Source: Oscillospiraceae bacterium (GTDB lineage Bacteria > Bacillota > Clostridia > Oscillospirales > Butyricicoccaceae). From it: 39,179 nucleotides of DNA. Where the stretch lies: assembly GCA_015068285.1 (NCBI GenBank), contig SVKW01000003.1, forward strand, positions 1 to 39,179. The letters are read 5' to 3'. Positions within the stretch are counted from its first letter, which is position 1. Each line of letters begins with the position of its first letter. The notes below the pieces were generated by a model. It worked only from the letters and a program-made list of their open reading frames with translations. It was not told the DNA's origin and made no database searches. The translations under genes were made by a program, and so were the position numbers. Shown one piece after another: positions 38,733 to 39,179 of this stretch.

Positions 38733-39179
38733 ATGAAAAACAGAAAAAAGCAGACTCGCAATAAGAATATACTCATTTCTGTTATAAGCGTGCTCGTTAT
38801 CCTCGTGCTTCTCTACGGCATCGGATATTCCACAGGCTTTATCCAGAGAAACCTCACAGCTCTCAAGGTGGGCGATTATAAGATAAATGCCCTTGAGTAC
38901 CGTTTTTACTACACAGACGCAAAGAACAATCTCATCAATGAATACGGCACAGAAATGGCTCAGAACGGCGTTGACTTCAATAAGCCTCTCGAAAGTCAGC
39001 AGTACACAGAAACTGTTTCCTGGTCTGACTATATCCACAATCAGGCTGTTGCTGAGCTTACAGAAATCTACGGCATCTACGGCGCTGCTGAAAAGGCAGG
39101 TCATGTTATGAGCGATGAAATGAAGGCTTCTGTCGAATCCTATATGAACGCTCTCGTCGGCTCTGCTCAGAATCAGAAT
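38733..39179 (+). CDS. PrsA/SurA-like foldase, N-terminal part (3' end outside window)
   Basis: The first 149 codons of a membrane-anchored protein, absent from the ORF track because the frame runs off the window. It has a basic start (MKNRKKQTRNKN), one membrane helix (about residues 13-31) and then LTALKVGDYKINALEYRFYY, the opening typical of clostridial SurA/PrsA-type peptidyl-prolyl isomerases that help fold exported proteins. Helical text follows (WSDYIHNQAVAEL...MSDEMKASVESYM), as in the chaperone domain. The catalytic domain would lie outside. GGACGGAGTTCAA precedes the start. Its codon choice is again biased, suggesting good expression. Confidence 0.72.
   Translation, partial: MKNRKKQTRNKNILISVISVLVILVLLYGIGYSTGFIQRNLTALKVGDYKINALEYRFYYTDAKNNLINEYGTEMAQNGVDFNKPLESQQYTETVSWSDYIHNQAVAELTEIYGIYGAAEKAGHVMSDEMKASVESYMNALVGSAQNQN

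Noticed and set aside
38664-39104. 146-aa minus-strand ORF at the window end
   Set aside because: Overlaps the foldase gene, which has a promoter, ribosome site and a recognisable protein; the minus ORF has none.
1-39179. tRNA, rRNA, prophage, insertion sequence or known riboswitch
   Set aside because: None was recognisable by eye on either strand; a tRNAscan and Rfam scan would be decisive.

Overview
The window looks like an ordinary chromosomal stretch from an anaerobic, low-to-mid GC Gram-positive bacterium of the Clostridia, most likely an Oscillospiraceae/Ruminococcaceae-type gut commensal. This placement is inferred from gene content and style, not from a marker gene. It rests on strong AAGGAGG ribosome sites, TTGACA/TATAAT promoters spaced 16-18 bp, Gram-positive lipoprotein and SLH-domain surface proteins, a stand-alone alarmone synthetase, a BlaI/M56 pair, a zinc-type L31, an iron-sulfur reductase and several MATE exporters. 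No tRNA, rRNA, CRISPR array, insertion sequence or prophage gene was seen.

Layout. 1-4.0 kb: the end of a MATE exporter, a small methyltransferase, a complete MATE exporter and an orphan secreted protein between two near-identical terminators. 4.1-7.2 kb (minus strand): an AlkZ-related protein, a small RelA/SpoT synthetase and an M20 amidohydrolase. 7.4-9.3 kb: a coupled phosphodiesterase/AEC transporter pair. 9.5-12.6 kb (minus): a tartrate/D-malate-type dehydrogenase, then a three-gene unit (class V aminotransferase, Nudix hydrolase, tiny membrane protein). 12.7-15.6 kb: a membrane-lipid unit (zinc-ribbon protein, PAP2 enzyme, CDP-alcohol phosphatidyltransferase), then a P-loop kinase and a histidine phosphatase. 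15.8-16.5 kb (minus): a proteasome-like Ntn hydrolase with a predicted N-terminal serine. 16.8-23.4 kb: a complete peptide ABC importer (binding protein, two permeases, two ATPases) and a small membrane protein. 23.5-28.3 kb (minus): GNAT-sbcD-sbcC. 28.4-32.8 kb: a DUF362 protein, a ferritin-like protein, an SLH surface protein and an unknown protein. 33.1-34.5 kb (minus): a third MATE exporter. 34.8-37.3 kb: BlaI and an M56 sensor-protease with two well-placed operators. 37.4-39.2 kb: an Fe-S reductase, L31 (rpmE) and the start of a PrsA/SurA-like foldase.

Cooperation. The peptide importer, the M20 amidohydrolase and the DUF362 gene share a restricted codon choice (AAG, GAA, AAC, ACA, CTC, TCC), which suggests high expression. 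Importer and amidohydrolase together fit peptide-based nutrition. The BlaI/M56 pair appears to be a self-contained envelope-stress circuit without a beta-lactamase beside it.

The most unusual non-coding signal is a family of intergenic double-hairpin elements, about a dozen intact or decayed copies. Their stems differ between copies but stay base-paired, which is covariation visible by eye. A second family of single GC-rich hairpins behaves the same way. These repeats, the serine-type proteasome homologue and the BlaI/M56 operon are the best candidates for follow-up. I did not find a clearly new multi-gene defence or biosynthetic system.
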